Positions 5,088-6,232 of a DNA stretch of 6,232 nt are shown piece after piece. A program made the translations under genes and the position numbers. Every line of letters starts with the position of its first letter. Positions within the stretch are counted from its first letter, which is position 1. Source of the stretch: Melaminivora alkalimesophila. GTDB taxonomy: Bacteria > Pseudomonadota > Gammaproteobacteria > Burkholderiales > Burkholderiaceae_C. The stretch spans positions 1 to 6,232 of the forward strand of contig NZ_ALEE01000130.1 of the NCBI RefSeq assembly GCF_000282995.1. Direction: 5' to 3'. Below the pieces are notes generated by a model. The model was not told the DNA's origin. It saw only the letters and a list, made by a program, of their open reading frames with translations, and did no database searches.

Positions 5088-6232
5088 AGCGCGGCCCGCA
5101 GTTCGCCGCGCCCCAGGATCTCGCTGAACACCACCGGTGCGCGCCCCGGGGCGTGCAGTACGTACACCGGCACGCCGCTGCGCCCCAGCTCGGCCAGCGA
5201 GGCCGTGATGGCCGGGTCGCGCCGCGTCCAGTCGGCGCGCAGCAGCGCCACGCCGCGGTCGGCAAAGTCCTGCAGCACCTCGGGGTCGGCGAGGGTGGTC
5301 TGCTTGTTGTACTGGCAGGTCACGCACCAGGCGGCCGTGTAGTCCACGAACACCGGCCGGCCGGAAGCGAGAATCCGGCCCGGCAGGTCGGCGCTCCAGG
5401 GTTGCCACTGGCCGATGCCGGCGGGTGCATCGTCGACTGTGGAGTTGCTTTGGGCCACCAGTACCGGAGCTGCCTCCGGCTCCGTCACGACCGGCGTCCA
5501 GGCCCAGGCCGCCCAGGCGCCGGCTGCCACCGCCAGCGGAGCGAGCACGGCGCGCGTGCGCCCGCGCAGGGTGAGCGCCCACACCGCGAGCGCCAGCAGC
5601 ACCAGCAGCGCCAGCAGCGCCGCCACCCCGTCGATGCCCACCTGCTGGCCCAGCACCCACACCAGCCAGACCACGGTGGCGAACATCGGGAAGGCCAGCA
5701 GCCGGCGCAATGTTTCCATCCACGCCCCTGGGCGCGGCAGGGCGCGCGCCACCGCGGGCAGCCACGCCGCCAGCACGTAGGGCAGCGCCAGGCCCACGCC
5801 GAGCGCGGCGAAGATGGACAGCGCCTGCGCCGCCGGCAGCGTGGCCGTCAGGCCGAGCGACGCCCCCATGAAGGGCGCCGTGCAGGGCGAGGCCACGGCC
5901 ACCGCCAGCACGCCGGTGAGGAAGGCGTCCGCCACCGGATGGCGCGCCTGCAGGCCGGCCACCGAGGAGGGCAGCATGCGCCCGAACTCGAACACCCCCG
6001 CCAGGTTCAACCCGATCAGCGTGAAGAGCGCCGCCAGCAGCGCCACCACGGCCGGCGACTGCAGCTGAAAGCCCCAGCCCACCGCCTCGCCCGCGGCGCG
6101 CAGCGCCAGCATCAGCGCGCCCAGCAGCAGGAAGGACAGCACCACGCCCGCGGCGTAGGCCAGCCCGCCGACGCGCTGCGCCCGCAGGTCCTGCCCGTGG
6201 CGCGCAAAGCCCACCACCTTCACGGCCAGCAC
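5075..6232 (-). CDS. dsbD: DsbD-type protein-disulfide reductase (membrane plus thioredoxin domains), N-terminus outside the window
   Basis: DsbD-type proteins carry electrons from cytoplasmic thioredoxin across the inner membrane to periplasmic partners, keeping disulfide isomerases and the cytochrome c maturation thioredoxin reduced. The visible 385 codons are open at the window edge: the first codon there is an internal valine, not a start. About seven transmembrane helices are recognisable (roughly 23-47, 61-81, 103-123, 136-158, 177-196, 201-221 and 227-245 of the fragment). The third carries the redox cysteine C117 in ASPCTAPF; its partner, normally in an NPCV(F/L)P-like motif, would lie just outside. 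A C-terminal thioredoxin-like domain (about 265-385) has the active site WCVTC, with C303 and C306, and the cis-proline P355 in SGVPVY. All redox residues within the window are present. The WCVTCQYNK style resembles the ScsB-like branch of the family. The gene converges on the binding-protein gene with 30 bases between stops. Confidence 0.93.
   Translation of the reverse strand: MLAVKVVGFARHGQDLRAQRVGGLAYAAGVVLSFLLLGALMLALRAAGEAVGWGFQLQSPAVVALLAALFTLIGLNLAGVFEFGRMLPSSVAGLQARHPVADAFLTGVLAVAVASPCTAPFMGASLGLTATLPAAQALSIFAALGVGLALPYVLAAWLPAVARALPRPGAWMETLRRLLAFPMFATVVWLVWVLGQQVGIDGVAALLALLVLLALAVWALTLRGRTRAVLAPLAVAAGAWAAWAWTPVVTEPEAAPVLVAQSNSTVDDAPAGIGQWQPWSADLPGRILASGRPVFVDYTAAWCVTCQYNKQTTLADPEVLQDFADRGVALLRADWTRRDPAITASLAELGRSGVPVYVLHAPGRAPVVFSEILGRGELRAALAAL

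Noticed and set aside
3601..5127. A 508-codon plus-strand frame and a 385-codon minus-strand frame over the binding-protein gene
   Set aside because: Both are shadows. The frame at 3884-5044 has the ribosome binding site, signal peptide and family motifs, and the other two show none of these.
1..6232. A novel defence system, mobile element, CRISPR array, tRNA or rRNA
   Set aside because: No cas-like repeats, transposase or integrase motifs, terminal inverted repeats, tRNA cloverleaf or rRNA signatures were seen on either strand. The genes are ordinary core or accessory metabolism.

Overview
This GC-rich window (roughly 70% G+C by eye) looks like chromosome from a betaproteobacterium, most likely Burkholderiales and probably family Comamonadaceae. 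That placement rests on the remembered resemblance of the PriA and HemE proteins to that family, on the short PriA architecture, and on the extreme G/C third-position bias that keeps long meaningless frames open opposite the real genes. No phage, transposon, CRISPR array, rRNA or tRNA was recognised. The content is four housekeeping or metabolic genes plus one unusually long and structured intergenic region.

Layout. (1) Positions 2-1966, minus strand: priA, the replication-restart helicase, cut off at its C-terminus by the window edge. (2) Positions 1967-2552: a 586-base gene-free region holding DnaA-box-like 9-mers, a diverged two-copy repeat module, two AT-rich pockets, an intrinsic-terminator-like hairpin and other inverted repeats. 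(3) Positions 2553-3683, minus strand: hemE, uroporphyrinogen decarboxylase. (4) Positions 3684-3883: a 200-base divergent promoter region with a possible leaderless start for hemE and a 12-base direct repeat ahead of the next gene. (5) Positions 3884-5044, plus strand: a periplasmic substrate-binding protein of the branched-chain amino acid (LivJ/LivK) type, with no transporter partners in view. (6) Positions 5075-6232, minus strand: the C-terminal two thirds of a DsbD-type membrane thiol reductase, convergent with (5); a hairpin spans the junction.

The genes do not form one obvious system. hemE makes coproporphyrinogen III for heme, and DsbD-type proteins supply periplasmic reductant that cytochrome c maturation needs, so a loose heme/cytochrome link is possible, but the two genes are separated by an opposite-strand gene. 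priA and hemE share a strand but are 586 bases apart with a terminator-like structure between them, so they are probably transcribed separately. The parts most worth a second look are the hemE-priA intergenic region and the PriA that appears to lack the winged-helix domain.
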